Positions 33,885 through 45,893 of a stretch of 64,000 nt of DNA are shown here, piece by piece. Every line of letters starts with the position of its first letter. The stretch's first letter is position 1. Under the pieces are notes generated by a model that searched no databases, was not told the origin of the DNA, and saw nothing but the letters and a program-made list of their open reading frames with translations. Location of the stretch: NCBI GenBank assembly GCA_946122785.1, contig CAMGYJ010000004.1, positions 13,166,150 to 13,230,149 of the forward strand, in the 5' to 3' direction. A program made the position numbers and the translations under genes. The DNA comes from Linum tenue. Its lineage: Eukaryota; Streptophyta; Magnoliopsida; Malpighiales; Linaceae.

Positions 33885-34266
33885 CTATGTAATACAGCTG
33901 CAGAAACAGTTGCCGACGAAGGAGCATTGAATCTCTTTGGGCCTATCTTTACACACAGGGGGGCAATATTTGAGACAATCCTCGTCCTTTTTACAAACCC
34001 CCGCATCAGTAGTAGTAGTTGTAGTACGGCTAACACCTGCTATTTCCTGGCCATAACGCCCAACTTTTCGCGACGAATACGACCCAGTTTCGACGTCAGC
34101 CATTGACGAGGAAACAACTGCAAAAAAAATTATCATAAATTAGCAAAGAGATGGAGGAAATTTCGAATGAAAGGTTGCGTCAGATTATTATCAAATAATT
34201 ACCAGAAGCCGTGAGCAGAATGAAAGTGAAGAAAGGGATCTTCAAGAACAATGTCTGCTTCTCCAT
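33885..34266 (-). CDS. secreted 8-cysteine peptide, defensin-like
   Basis: Two exons are inferred on the reverse strand: 34266-34203 (signal peptide MEKQTLFLKIPFFTFILLTA) and 34117-33885, joined in frame to give 98 aa. The second exon has a Thr-rich spacer and then a C-terminal cysteine domain with spacing C-x5-C-x3-C-x3-C-x8-C-x5-C-x-C-x-C and ending FCSCIT. The short two-exon layout, with the intron right after the signal peptide, is the usual plan of plant defensin-like and other cysteine-rich peptide genes. The spacing lacks the Gly-x-Cys gamma-core of classical defensins, so a defensin fold is not certain. The role (defence or signalling) is unknown. It sits alone in AT-rich DNA. Confidence 0.7.
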
Positions 34267-36200
34267 TGTTGTAGTTGATGTTATGTTGGTGTACATGTGG
34301 TTGGTTTCAACTGTGTATTTATTTATACGTGAAAGCACAGTAAGGTAAATATGGCCATTTATTCATTTGTCTTTGTTGTATAATGCCAAAAGTCGGTTAT
34401 GCATAAAGTGCACGGTATGTTTTTACTTGTTTTGCTTTAAGTTAAAACTCTAACGTAAAGTTTTTGGACAAATGGAATTACATCGGGTAATGGTATGACT
34501 CGGTTATATTTGTATCTACACACACTCTAACTTGTATTGAATGAATTGAAGTTAATTCTACTCTCTTGGCATTTATCTCTTGCTCAAGCTCTTCACTTTG
34601 CTGCCAATTCATCTCTTGTCTACTCCGACTCAAATTGGGTAGGCTATCCACATGCCATATGGCAGATAATCCGGTTCAACACATGTATACAAAACTATTT
34701 TAGTCCTCTAATAATATATAGTAGAGTTTTGTCTAATTTTTTCTATTTTAAATTTTCAACAACAAAAATGAAAGTAGAAAGAACATTTTTGTCTTCACAA
34801 TTAGTTATTTATTCCATATAAAAAATATTAATATCAAGATTTGAACACAAGTCTTTTCAAACAAAAACAACAATCACAACCAATTACACTAAACAAATTT
34901 TTTATATCTTTTTTAATACAGAACATACACGAAGTGACACTCTGAAAAATCAGAGGACTTTTTCATCATGATTAGCAAGCCCACTATGTCTACCATATGT
35001 ATTTTTATGGTGCTTGATACTGCATTTTTCATATATAGCAGAGTTTCATTTAGTTTCTCAATTCTAAAATCACTACTCTCTCCTCAATTTTCGCTAAAGT
35101 TGAATTGGTAATTACCCAACATGGAATAAACTAATTCTATTACTACGTGTTTTGTCCTAAAATTTTTCAATTTATATTTAAATGTGTACTTTTTTTTTAT
35201 CATTGTTCTTATCTCTTTCTAACTTTCTTTGAAATTCCTTCCATTGTGCAATAGTTTGCACCCCCTTTCACTTCACAGTACAAGGTTGCCTTTGAAAATC
35301 AATCTTCTGGTATCTTGGCACTACAATTTTATTCTTGGGGATTTAAACTAGGCAAATAATTTTTTTTAAACTCTGATATCAATCCATGACGAATAGAATG
35401 GGGTTCAATAAATGGAAGTGCAGAAGGAGGATTAAAAATTGAATTTTTGGTAGAAACATACACCTCTTGGGATTGAAGATAGAGTGGATAAAAATTTTAT
35501 TGTACAACGGAGAGTGGTGGCTATTGAATCTTTAGGTTTATGGTTTTTGAAGCTATGACAACCTAATTCTATCTTAAAATGAGGAATCATCAATTGATTT
35601 ACTGAAGTAGGTCGTCGGTCAATTCTTTATTCAACCTACTTGAAATGATAGAAAAGGAGTGTCTAATTTTGTTCCTTATTACTTTGATCGAATTAAAATT
35701 TTATTAAACAAATATCTAGTGATTCTTATGTATCTAATTCTATCTTAATTTTGGGGTTGAAACATCCAACAAACCTTAGATTCGAATCGTGAGGCAAACG
35801 ACAAAGGAAAAATATTTGTTTAATTGATACATAATAATCACTATTCCTACATAAAATTTACATAAAATTTTAATTAAATATGAAAGATTTAAGTAATGTT
35901 TTTTGAATTAATATATAAGAAATAACTAACTCCATAAGTTTTATATGATATAATTGTAACTAACATAGAACAATGACTCCTTTCTTTCTCTTCTTTCTTC
36001 TTTATTTACAGGGCCTTCTTGAATCGATTCAGAACTTCTGAAACCATAACAATTTTCTTTTATTAGTATATGGTCTAACAATAAAATCAAGCTATAGAAA
36101 ATATTACAATTGATTAAATTATTATCTAAAAGTTAACATGAGATTTTTTCTCAATGTAAATTGATGAGATGGTGAATATTGTAGTTGATATCAAATGAAT
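34267..36200. other. AT-rich intergenic DNA
   Basis: About 1.9 kb of AT-rich sequence with no gene or structured repeat recognised; the first part is the upstream region of the cysteine-rich peptide gene. Confidence 0.4.
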
Positions 36201-36204
36201 TAGG

Positions 36205-37485
36205 GTAAAGATTATTTATTAGTAAAAGCTTTTTTCAGATTCTTTTTTATTAGCCAAACCTATTGAAATGCTATTAATTAGCCAACAATAACTCTTTGTT
36301 AACTTTTTCGTTTGATGATGGTGAGCTGTCAAACTTGGCGCTAAGTTGGAAAGAATATTCTGACGTGGCAGTAAAGATCACATCAGCCAGTCAATCATTG
36401 ATCATCTTTTCCGTATTTTTTTTAGGGTTAATACCTTAGTTTGGCCCGAACTATACACATACTTTCTACTTTGACCCGTGGTATTGGAAATTGCTATTCT
36501 GGCCTGAACTATGTAGCAAACTTCCTCATTTGGCCTGGAGGCGGGTTTGACCGTTAAATTAGACGGTCAAACCTGTTGACCGTTAGTTAATGTCCACCTC
36601 ACCTGCCACGTCAGCTTTGAGGACATAAAAAATATTTTTTTTCTGAATTTTTTTTCTTGTCATTTGCTAAAACATGGGCCATTTTTTCGTTCTTTTAATA
36701 ATTTTTTTGATTTATTATTTTAATTAATTGAAGGAAAACAAAATTCAGAAATAAAAAAAATATTTTTTATGTCCTCAAAGCTGACGTGGCAGATGAGGTG
36801 GACATTGACTAACGGTCAACAGGTTTGACCGTCTAATTTGTCGGTCACACCCACCTCCGGGCCAAATGAGGAAGTTTGCTACATAGTTCAGGCCAGAATA
36901 GCAATTGTCAATACCACGGGCCAAAGTAGAAAGTATGTGTATAGTTCAGGCCAAACTAAGGTATTTACCCTTTTTTTTATTACCCAAACCTATTGAATTA
37001 CTAAAAATTAGCCAAATGGTAACTTCCAGTTAGCAATTTTGTTAGTAAAGACTTGACAACATGATACTGACCTGGAAGAGACACATGAAGATCAACATTC
37101 CAAAGTTTTAGTATTTTAACTAAGAAAAGAGTTACAAAATTATTAACGATAAAGTCAAAATGGCTAATCTTTTGATGCATCGCAAAAGACTTGGCCAATT
37201 ATTAGTAATTCAATAGGTTTGGCTAATAGAAAAGAATGCGAGAAAGATTTGGCTAATAATTAGTGTTTACCCATTTTTAGATTATTCATTGATGAGGTGG
37301 CAGTTGAGCTGGACGCTGAGGTGGAGCACCATTAATAAATAGTTAATGGTAACAGACTAACGCCTAACGGCTATTACTTTGACGTGTTACAAAACATTTG
37401 GTTAATTCTTAGTATTTCGATAGATTTTGCTAGGTAAGAAGAATTCGAAAAAAATTTGGCTAATAAATACTCATTACTCAATGAA
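36205..37485. mobile_element. nested inverted-repeat MITE cluster
   Basis: Outer arms near 36205-36300 and 37395-37485 are inverted relatives (GATTCTTTTTTATTAGCCAA versus TTTGCTAGGTAAGAAGAATT). A second inverted pair (about 36977-37030 and 37185-37240, with CCAAACCTATTGAATTACT) lies inside, and a complete MULE-type MITE (36425-36970) splits the left arm. Exact outer ends and target duplications were not resolved. Confidence 0.5.
36416..36979. mobile_element. MULE-type MITE (palindromic)
   Basis: The element spans 36425-36970 (546 bp) with 9 bp duplications TTTTTTTTA (36416-36424 and 36971-36979). Arms of about 185 bp (36425-36615 and 36780-36970) are near-perfect inverted repeats starting GGGTTAATACCTTAGTTTGG and including GCTGACGTGGCA. 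The interior is AT-rich. It could fold into a very long hairpin. Confidence 0.85.
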
Positions 37486-37927
37486 TTAAGTTATACAAAG
37501 TATCACATTTGATTAAAATATCATATAAAACTAACTGACTTTACGGAAATTATGTCATAATACGACTTCATCTGTATATTTTTCAAAAGTTTACTTTTAT
37601 TGGCACAAAGTGCATCCTTATAACTATCGTGTTTGCTTGCCAACATATTATTCTAAAATATAAACATGAAAATTAACTTGAATTCAGATTGATGTTAAAT
37701 TGGTGGGTAAAGTAACTTACCTCGTTGGTTACTTCTTATAAAAGAGAGCAAACGATTAAAGTTTGAAAATGTTCCCTCTGCCGTAGCTAGGGATCTCGGC
37801 TGTAGCTTGGCTAGCCGCCAGGGGCCTCCACAGGAACTAAGCTAGACACAACCACATAATACCATTCCTTAATGAACAGTGATTTCTGTAATTAATTGGG
37901 TTCTTTTACAATTCCTTAATTAACCGT
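37486..37927. other. AT-rich intergenic DNA
   Basis: No gene or repeat boundary recognised. Confidence 0.4.
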
Positions 37928-38675
37928 GTTTTCTCCAATGTTGTCAAAAGCGAATCGGAGTATGATCCGTTAATGTGAACGGCTCGATCTTTAGCGGTCT
38001 AACGACATTAAACGGTTTAAAAACCGTTAGAAAACCGGTACCTAATAAACAATCAATATAAATAGTGGACACTTCTTAATCATGGTAAACCATGACTAAA
38101 TTAGTAAATTACACTCTTAACTCTTAACAATTCCAAAACATGCGATCGGGGAGCCGGGAGCGGCTACAGGGACTGGGGATGGCGGCGATGGTGATGGGAA
38201 GCACCGGGAAGGGAAGTGATGACGGAGCGGAGGAGTTGATACGGGAAGAGGGGACGAGGACTTAGACTGGCGATGGCGAGCTGGGAGCTGCTACGCTGAC
38301 TGGGGATGGCGACGATGCCGACGGGAAGCCAGGACGGTGGTAGGGTTTGGAGCCGCTCTTCTCCCTCTGTTCACGAAGAGTCGAAGACGAAAACTGAATT
38401 AGAGTTAGGGTTTCTTTCCCAGCCCCACGATTCTGCCTTTCGTTTTCAATTTTCGATCTTCTTTTTCATTTTTTTTTATTAAACAGAACGGTCAGAAGGG
38501 GAAAACCGAGCGCTCGGTTCAAGCGGCTCGAACGGTTAACCGCCTTGACCGCTCGCTGACCGCTCAATAAAACCGTAGCGTCTAAATGACTGGCCCGAAC
38601 CGATTTTGCGCCTGGGTGGGGCTTTAGCGGTCCGGCCGGCCGGCTCGATTCGGTGTTAGTAACACTGGTTTTCTC
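37928..38675. mobile_element. non-autonomous hAT-type element 4 with GC-rich cargo
   Basis: The element spans 37936-38667 (732 bp) with perfect 8 bp duplications GTTTTCTC (37928-37935 and 38668-38675). The imperfect terminal repeats are CAATGTTGTC-AAAAGCGAATCG and, inverted, CAGTGTTACTAACACCGAATCG. Subtermini are rich in AACGGTT/AACCG words. The interior (about 38150-38420) is GC-rich, unlike the flanks, and reads like a captured 5' gene region, but no protein family is recognised. Confidence 0.8.
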
Positions 38676-39215
38676 AAATTAATTGGGCTCTGCGGATTTT
38701 TCATAAGGGACAGTAATTAAGCATTCGGTAACTTGAGTTTTAATAATTCTAACTAACAGGAAAGAATACACCTTAATAAATACCACAAGAAGAACCGATC
38801 AAAAAATATAACAAAATATTGTTTGTTTATTTCGGAAAAGAGAGTACATATAACATCCCACATATCCAAAAATAAAACCCATAAAAAAGAAATATCGAGC
38901 CAACGCATAAACTGGCTCGATTAGGCAAACACCACCAGGACATCCACAAACCAAACCCTAAAACTAAGAAAATTAGAACAAATGCAGAACAACTTCAATT
39001 AGATTAACAAGAAGCCTAATCATGAGATATCCCAATAAATCGAAAATAATCAAACACTTGAAGAAATATTTTTTCCCCCTAATCATCTTGATCAAGATGC
39101 ACCTGTTCTTCCTTTTAGTTATTGTAAATTTTGTATAACCAAAAGTCAAATTGATTTAATTAATCAATTAATTAATCCACCAATTAATTATACCCCCTGC
39201 AGTCATAAAAATTAA
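38676..39215. other. NAC gene 3' region
   Basis: AT-rich DNA downstream of the NAC stop codon; the part nearest 39215 is the likely 3' UTR. No separate feature is seen. Confidence 0.4.
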
Positions 39216-42200
39216 TCAGTCTGTGAAGGTGGCGGTGGCGGTGTTGTTACTGACTTGATGATAGTTATGATGCGGCGGCTGATACGAAACCTCTTCTCCA
39301 CCGGCGGCAGCATTATTCCCGCCGCCGCCGCACCATGGATCGTCGGTGATGAACTGCATCCAGGAGTCGTCCTTGTCGTCGTCTTCGAGGCAAGACGACG
39401 AGGAGGCGTTGATGGGGACGACGTCCGGCGACATGGTCTCGTAGTCATTCATCATGCTCAGGTGAACGTTATTGTTAGTGTGTAGGCTGCCGCCGGCGGT
39501 GGGAGAGGTCTCCATTAACGACGATATCATACTAGGGCTTGTTGTGGTGTTGGTAGGGCTGCTGTTGCTGCTGTAGTATTGCCTTTGTTGTTGGTTTTGA
39601 TGGAGGTATTCTTGGTCCGGTTCGGAGCATATGCCGTTTTTCTTGAACACCCGGCATAGTGCGTACGAATCCTGTAATACGAAATAAATATCAATCGTCA
39701 AATTTCTGAAAACTTTTGATTGTATAACATAATGGTCATTGATAAACCGAAAGAGAAATGTCCTAACTAAACAAAGTGTGACAAGTGCATGTGGGTATAA
39801 CGTTATTAGTAAACCCTATATCTATGGATTCTCCTACAAGAGAGGTTGATATGGAGGAATAATTAATAGTAAAATAAAACAGCGGAAAAAAAGGAGAAAA
39901 GAAAAGGATGAGAGGCTGTCTAAAGGGATATGTATTCTGATATCCACAAGCTTTTTTCATAAATAATAGAAACAAAAAAAATGGAAAGCAAAGGAGGAGG
40001 TGGCAAAAAAAGAAGCAAAACACATAAAATAAGATGCACAAATAAGGCATATGCAGAATCCAAAATGTGTTGTGAAATATGGATGAGCAACCCAATTAAT
40101 AAATAGGTCAATTACATGGATTGTCATCAAACTTTGGACTACTCATCAAACAAATTCATCATTGATTTTTTTTTTTCTCTTCTAAGCAAACTTGTAACTC
40201 AAGTTTCGAAATAACTATTTCGCCCAAGTTATCGAGATTAGCAGGTCATTCTCTTACAAATAACTACCAAATGAAATCATGTAAACCTCTAATGTACTAT
40301 CAAGTAGGAGGGATGTATTAACGTGATCATCGATCTCTAGTCATATGAGTCGAAATTGGATGTGTAAGGATAACACTTATTATACGATGTATCCAATCAG
40401 GTACTGCATACGCACCTTTCTATTATCAACCTTTGTGGGTTAAAACGTTATAACATGCATAGTTCGGATAAAACCCCGACGAACAAAATAACTATTACGT
40501 ACGTTAATTGGTTCGATCTATACTACCCAAGTTTTTAATTTTCAAAAGCAAAAGTCTAATGATTGAATTGTGAGTGACCTTGACCACTTATGGCATTGAC
40601 CCGGAATCAACAAAAGGAAGTGTCTTGCATTTGCATGCAGGCTGGAGAAGAGAATATATATATTATTGGGGGGAGTTGAGTTGGTAGGCTAGCTCTGTGA
40701 TCATGATGAGAAGAGAAGGATCTCAAAAGTGGTTGATGATTGGTAAAACATAGTGGGCGATTTGCAGAATTGTTTAATGGGTATTGGATGGAAGGAGAAT
40801 AAAGCCGCAAAAAAGCCAGCGATGGGATGGGACGACGACGAGTGACGATCCTTTCTCCTCCTCCTCCTTGTTCGTCAGCTAGCTTCTCCTTCTTCTACAA
40901 CTGTGGAAAAGTGGGATGCTAAGAGGCAAGACTGTCCCCTTGCTTTTCCAAGGTTAAGTTTATTTTAGTTTTAGGGCTATCTTCCTCTCTTTTTTCTGTT
41001 ATATATATATTTTGGGTCCACGTTCTTTCCTGTTAGGACCAGTCGAGAATCTAGGCACCTTGGAGAACATAATGCCAAAAAGAGGGAAAGGAAAGCAGCA
41101 GGCCAGGCAGAGATAAGGGAGCAAGTGGGGACATCATGTGGGTACTATTCACAGCTCTTGGAGATTTCTCTACTCTAATTGTGTGTGTTAGTCAGTGAGC
41201 TATATAGTGGCTTTGCTTTGCCTTTAATCTTTGTCTCATTTATAGATCCACAAAGACAGATTGTTTGTCAGAAAGAACCCCCCCGAAACCCTAAGAAAGA
41301 CAAACCCTTTCTTCACACGACAAACGTAGAGAGAGAAAGAAGTGAAGAGGGAGAGGGAGAGAGGGATGGAGCTGGTCTCCAAGGAACGAATATATGTCAG
41401 ACTTCAAACAGAAAACAATGCAGGGAAAAGGGGAGTTGTAGATAATGCATTAGAATATGGAAAAAGCAAAGCTATAGTAGTATTACTGATGATGAAGATC
41501 GTAGAATGATGATTGGGATTATTATTATTATTATATTGTGATTTGTGGGATGGGTTTCTCTTTTCCAACATTTCATGTCGCAGAATCATGCAGTCGTCGA
41601 CTTCTTTTTATCAATGCAATGCATGGGAATGGGATGACAAAATCAATATTCGAGGACATGATTATATGTGGGGATTGGGCGATTGGATTACTTTTGCTAC
41701 AAAAGGGTTTATTAGGGGGGAAGGGTGAAAATTGCCAAAAAGATTACAATGATGGCATGGTAAGCTCGTTATGCTTTTAATCTTTTGTTTTTTTTTTTCC
41801 CTTCTTTGTATTAGTGTTTTTAATTTTTTGGATTTTCCATAAAGTTGGTTTTTTACTAGTGGAAATACCACCCATTTATATAATAAATGTATAAAAAATT
41901 CAGAAACTCATAATAAAACTACTTGACGTGATAAACCGAATGCATGACGTGGTAGTGCCACGAAAGATATATGGATCAAGTTAACCTCTCACTTTTACTT
42001 TTACATGTGGTAATATTTACTGAATCGGAGTAATAACGTGCTTTGCGATGAAACATAATATGCTGGGCTGATGCGGAAAGACGAGTAAAGGGGATAAAGG
42101 AAAGCCCAAATGAAAGTAATGGAATGGAGGGGGGAAAGAGAGCAAAAGAGATCGATCTGTACGTTTAGTGTGTGATTCAAAACCAGCAACAAGAAGAAAA

Positions 42201-43806
42201 ATTATTTAGAAAAAACTAATCAAAAGAGACACAAGTAAAAGGCAGAAATTAAAGAGGAGATTTATAAACCACCCATCACATTACAGCACGCGATATCTTT
42301 GGGTAAATCTCCTGCTTTTGCAGTTAAAAATAAGGATAAGATCTCATCGTAAGGTAATTTTGAAACAAAAACAACTTTGTAATGAGGATCTACAGTTCGC
42401 CATAGAGAGGAAATCACTACATTTTGTTTTTCCAATAAAATGTCCCAACTCGAGTATACCGAGACTTGAATCTAACACATTCAAAATTATATTGTAGTTT
42501 CGATAAGGGTGAGTTCGAAACCCTTCGATTAGTGTATAAATATGCTATATTGTAACTGAGGTTCAAGATAATGTTATGTATACACAAAAGTTTTTTAATT
42601 GTACATTCTTGTTTATCCAATTCCACGGATATATGTCAAGAAATAGTTTGTTTTCTCACGAATACCATTTAACTAATAGAGTGTGTGTGAAGTTGACGAA
42701 ATTTGAAGTTCATATTTTTTTATTATCCAATGATGTCAAGAAAGTAACTAGTTTGTTTTCTCACGAACACCATTTAATTACTCGAGCGAGTGTGAAGTTG
42801 ACGAAATTTGGAGTTTATACTATTTATTCTGAAATAACAATAAAAGAATCCTCATTTGTCAGACTTATTCAAGATCGCAATATCTTACACTTAAATCAAC
42901 GAACATCATTTTCCACATAAAAAACATCGATGAAAAGTTTCAGTTCAGATAATAAATACAACAATCCCAAATTAAAAAGTAAGGAAAAAAGTCGTTGATA
43001 TCAATAACTCAAATTTAATGCGATAAGATCTTAAAAATCCGGTTTTAACTCCTTTTTCTACAAGCACAAGCAATTGACCTTCAACCACATTATGAACAAA
43101 CAAATGCAAATGATCACAAATTGCAAACGAGACGCGGATGCACGAAAAAAGAACGTAACAGATTTCGTAAAACGATAAAATATAAGTAGAAAATGCACCA
43201 GACAAGAACGAATTAGTTACTAGCTAGATGTACTCGCGTGTACCTGGAGGCCGGCGGACGAATCGTCACACTCCTTGTCGTCGAGGCGGTACTCGTGCAT
43301 GACCCAGTCGGTCCGTATCCCCTGAGGAGCCCTCCCTCTGTAGTAAACCAGTGTCTTCTTCATCCCGATGGCCCGACCCTGGCTCATCACCCTCCTGTCC
43401 TTTCCCGTCGACTTCCAGTACCCGGCCCGAGTCGCCCGGTTCGTCCTGAACCCGTTCGGGTACTTCCGGTCCCTCGGCCCAAAGAAGTACCACTCCGGGT
43501 CCTTACTCGGCAGAAACGACTTCTCTGCAAAAAAAAAATAAAAAACGCAAACATTATGAGTTAAAACACCATACTGCATTTGCATGTATATCTAATAGAT
43601 CACGATGAAAAAAAGAAAAAGAAAAAGAAGAGCGCACACTATACTATACCTGCTAGTTCCCAGGGCTCGCATTTGTAGAGATCGACCTCAGGGATGATGT
43701 CGAGCTCGATCTCCTGGCCATGGATCTTGCGCTTGAGGTAGTAGTTCACCAGCTCCTCGTCGGTCGGGTGGAATCTGAACCCCGGAGGCAATCCCACCGG
43801 CGCCAT
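39216..43806 (-). CDS. NAC-domain transcription factor
   Basis: Three coding exons are inferred on the reverse strand: 43806-43650, 43524-43244 and 39671-39216, giving 297 aa. All five NAC subdomains are present: A ([19 protein letters not shown]), B ([15 protein letters not shown]), C ([15 protein letters not shown]...[14 protein letters not shown]), D ([28 protein letters not shown]) and E ([13 protein letters not shown]). These give DNA binding and dimerisation. The tail is Gln/Ser/Asn-rich with an acidic-aromatic patch ([20 protein letters not shown]) likely to be the activation region. The ATG at 43806 gives the canonical [10 protein letters not shown] start; an in-frame ATG at 43827 would add seven residues. 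Intron 1 is 125 bp and intron 2 about 3.57 kb, which is long for the family. A CT-repeat lies upstream in the leader or promoter. The subfamily could not be assigned firmly by eye. Confidence 0.95.
39672..43243 (-). other. long second intron of the NAC gene
   Basis: 3572 bp between subdomains D and E. No transposon ends or coding domain were recognised inside. Some blocks (about 40800-41120 and 41280-41440) are less AT-rich and contain purine or pyrimidine tracts, so a non-coding transcript or regulatory region is possible but not shown. Confidence 0.5.
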
Positions 43807-44136
43807 TGTTGATACACTTGAGAACACCCCTTCTTTGTTGTTCTTCGTCCTTTTTCTGTTTTCTTGTTTGGAAAGGAGGAGGAGAAGAAGAAACTTGGGT
43901 TTCAGTGGTGGTTCTTTTTATGTGGGGAGGTTGGCATTTATATGGGGAAGAGGATTCAAAGCCGGATGTCTTTGGGTCGTGATATTGATTGGGGGCGTTT
44001 CTCTTTCTTTCTTTCTTTTCTTTCACTTGCTAGCTTACTTTTGCTTTTAGTGAGATTCTTTGGACAATCGTTTTTTGCAAGCCTTTCATCATTCTTTCTT
44101 TCTCTCTTTCACATCCTCCTTCTCTTTCAAGTTCTT

Positions 44137-44178
<42 letters not shown>

Positions 44179-44793
44179 AATGTATAGATATGCCTATCTG
44201 TATCAAGTATGAACACATGGAAATATATGTAGTGGGAATTTTTTTTTTTATAATGTAAAAGGGAGTGTATAGGTGGAGAAGCTATGGTGGAGCCGGTATC
44301 TTTTGTTGGTAGAGAGATTAAGGGAGGGATTATATCAACCATAGTAATAGTTTATCTAAATCAGATTAATAAAATGACCAACATGAATCTACAAAGCCAA
44401 AAATAATTGTGAAAAATAACTATTACATTCATGGTTGTCAAACCTCTATTCGGAAGTGTCTGTCAATATCGGTAAAAAACATGATGGTTTCTCATTTTGT
44501 TTGTAATGTAGTATTTTATTTAAATATGGATGGAGTTTATAATTAATTTAATTGTTTTAAGATATATTATATAAACACATAATTTATTTGGTGTTAATAT
44601 ATAGTTTCCCACGTCTTCGTATATTTTGTCGAAACCGACATATAAACTAATTGTATTCCTACCATACCATATCAAATATCAACTATAGTGCCTTATTTTT
44701 ATCCTCCATTTTGTCTCACAACCGTGAGCCAATATTATGTGAATGGGCTGCTAGAGCAAGTTGAGAAATGGGAGCTTTGACATGAAACGCTTC
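43807..44793. other. NAC upstream region
   Basis: Pyrimidine-rich leader and promoter on the reverse strand up to about 44350, including the CT microsatellite; AT-rich non-coding DNA beyond. Confidence 0.45.
44139..44174. repeat. (CT)n microsatellite
   Basis: About 36 bases of uninterrupted CT dinucleotide, some 330 bp upstream of the NAC start codon. On the gene strand it reads (GA)n, a sequence often found in plant 5' leaders and bound by GAGA-binding (BPC) proteins. Open frames through it are artefacts. Confidence 0.95.
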
Positions 44794-45094
44794 ATCTGTG
44801 TCAAGAACCAGTTGATCCCAATAACTCGAGTTTTTGGGAGAAGGTTCTGCTGGATCTTATATCACACTCTAACACGCCCCCTCAAACGAAAGCCAACCCA
44901 TGGGCTTGAAGTTTGCACAGGCCCACCATACCATGTGCTTGAAAGACAACGGTTAATATTGGGTGTCGTGGAGATTCGAACACATGACCTTTTGGTTCGA
45001 GGCTCTGATACCATGTCAAGAACCAGTTGATCCCAATAACTCGAGTTTTTGGGAGAAGGTTCTGCTGGATCTTATATCACACTCTAACAATCTG
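44794..45094 (-). mobile_element. complete 291 bp TRIM (miniature LTR retrotransposon)
   Basis: The element spans 44799-45089 with 5 bp duplications ATCTG (44794-44798 and 45090-45094). Its LTRs, 44799-44874 and 45014-45089, are 76 bp and identical by eye. On the reverse strand they read TGTTAGAGTG...TCTTGACA. A primer-binding site TGGTATCAGAGC (reverse strand, 45013-45002) abuts one LTR and a purine tract (TTTGAGGGGGCG, 44886-44875) abuts the other. The ~139 bp interior has no coding capacity. Confidence 0.93.
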
Positions 45095-45893
45095 CACGTC
45101 TTGGGTTTTATGGAGCAACTAGACGATGAACTAAAAGATGAGTAATTTATGGTTCAATTGTTACTCGTGATAAACCCATTGCTGAATTATTTAAATAACC
45201 ATTTATAATTGTAAATGAGAAGACATATATAAATATAATTTACTAATTAGGGTAGACAAAGAAGGCAGAGATGTAAAAAAAGAATGAGAGATAAAAGGAC
45301 AACTGAGGAAGTAACAAAAATCATTATGACATTATTTTGTTTATAATTTTTTTTGTTTTCCATAATATTGTTTTTTTTACAAAGTATTCAACCAGGGAAT
45401 TGATTAGATCATAGCGGGATTTGAAGTTCAATGTATAATTGATCAATCATAAAACCAAAATTACTTTGTAATTGGTAAACGAATTTCTTCTATCAAATAA
45501 ACATGTGCTCTACTGTAATCAAAACCTAAGAATAGTTTAGGTGACAGTAGTGCAGATTAGCATTGATCTTAGGCAACAGTAAAATGACTTTAGGTTTATA
45601 TATATTAATTAACATTTTGAAGAAGATTGGAAATGGGAGCGCTTTGACATGAAAAGTCTGCGTAATAAACTCCAAGTTGTGTTTTACCAAAACGTTTAGT
45701 AAAGACTAAAGAGGAAGTAATGACCCAAAAGTAAAAGACTAAACCCACAAATTTGGTAAAACTCGTTTAAGCCTACCAAAAACTATATATGTTAAGAAGA
45801 ATAGTTGGTCCACTTTCTCTCGTAAGTAAGACGCTATAAGTTCAAAACATCCAACGGGTTGTTTAAAACTTTGATTTCGGAAATAGTGTATTA
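45095..45893. other. AT-rich intergenic DNA
   Basis: No gene recognised. A short segment near 45630-45650 (GGGAGCGCTTTGACATGAAA) resembles the TRIM flank at 44770-44790, suggesting an old local duplication. Confidence 0.4.

Noticed and set aside
42576..42920. 114-codon ORF inside the NAC intron with an internal duplication
   Set aside because: A short local duplication ([10 protein letters not shown] / [10 protein letters not shown]) gives a chance frame; AT-rich codons and no start context or family match.
44030..44342. Short frames through the CT/GA repeat
   Set aside because: They translate a microsatellite (Arg-Glu or Ser-Leu repeats).
45002..45013. tRNA-like sequence GCTCTGATACCA
   Set aside because: It is the reverse complement of the TRIM primer-binding site. 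No cloverleaf surrounds it.
44799..45089. Cassandra-type TRIM with a 5S rRNA-like LTR
   Set aside because: The 76 bp LTRs contain no 5S internal promoter sequence.
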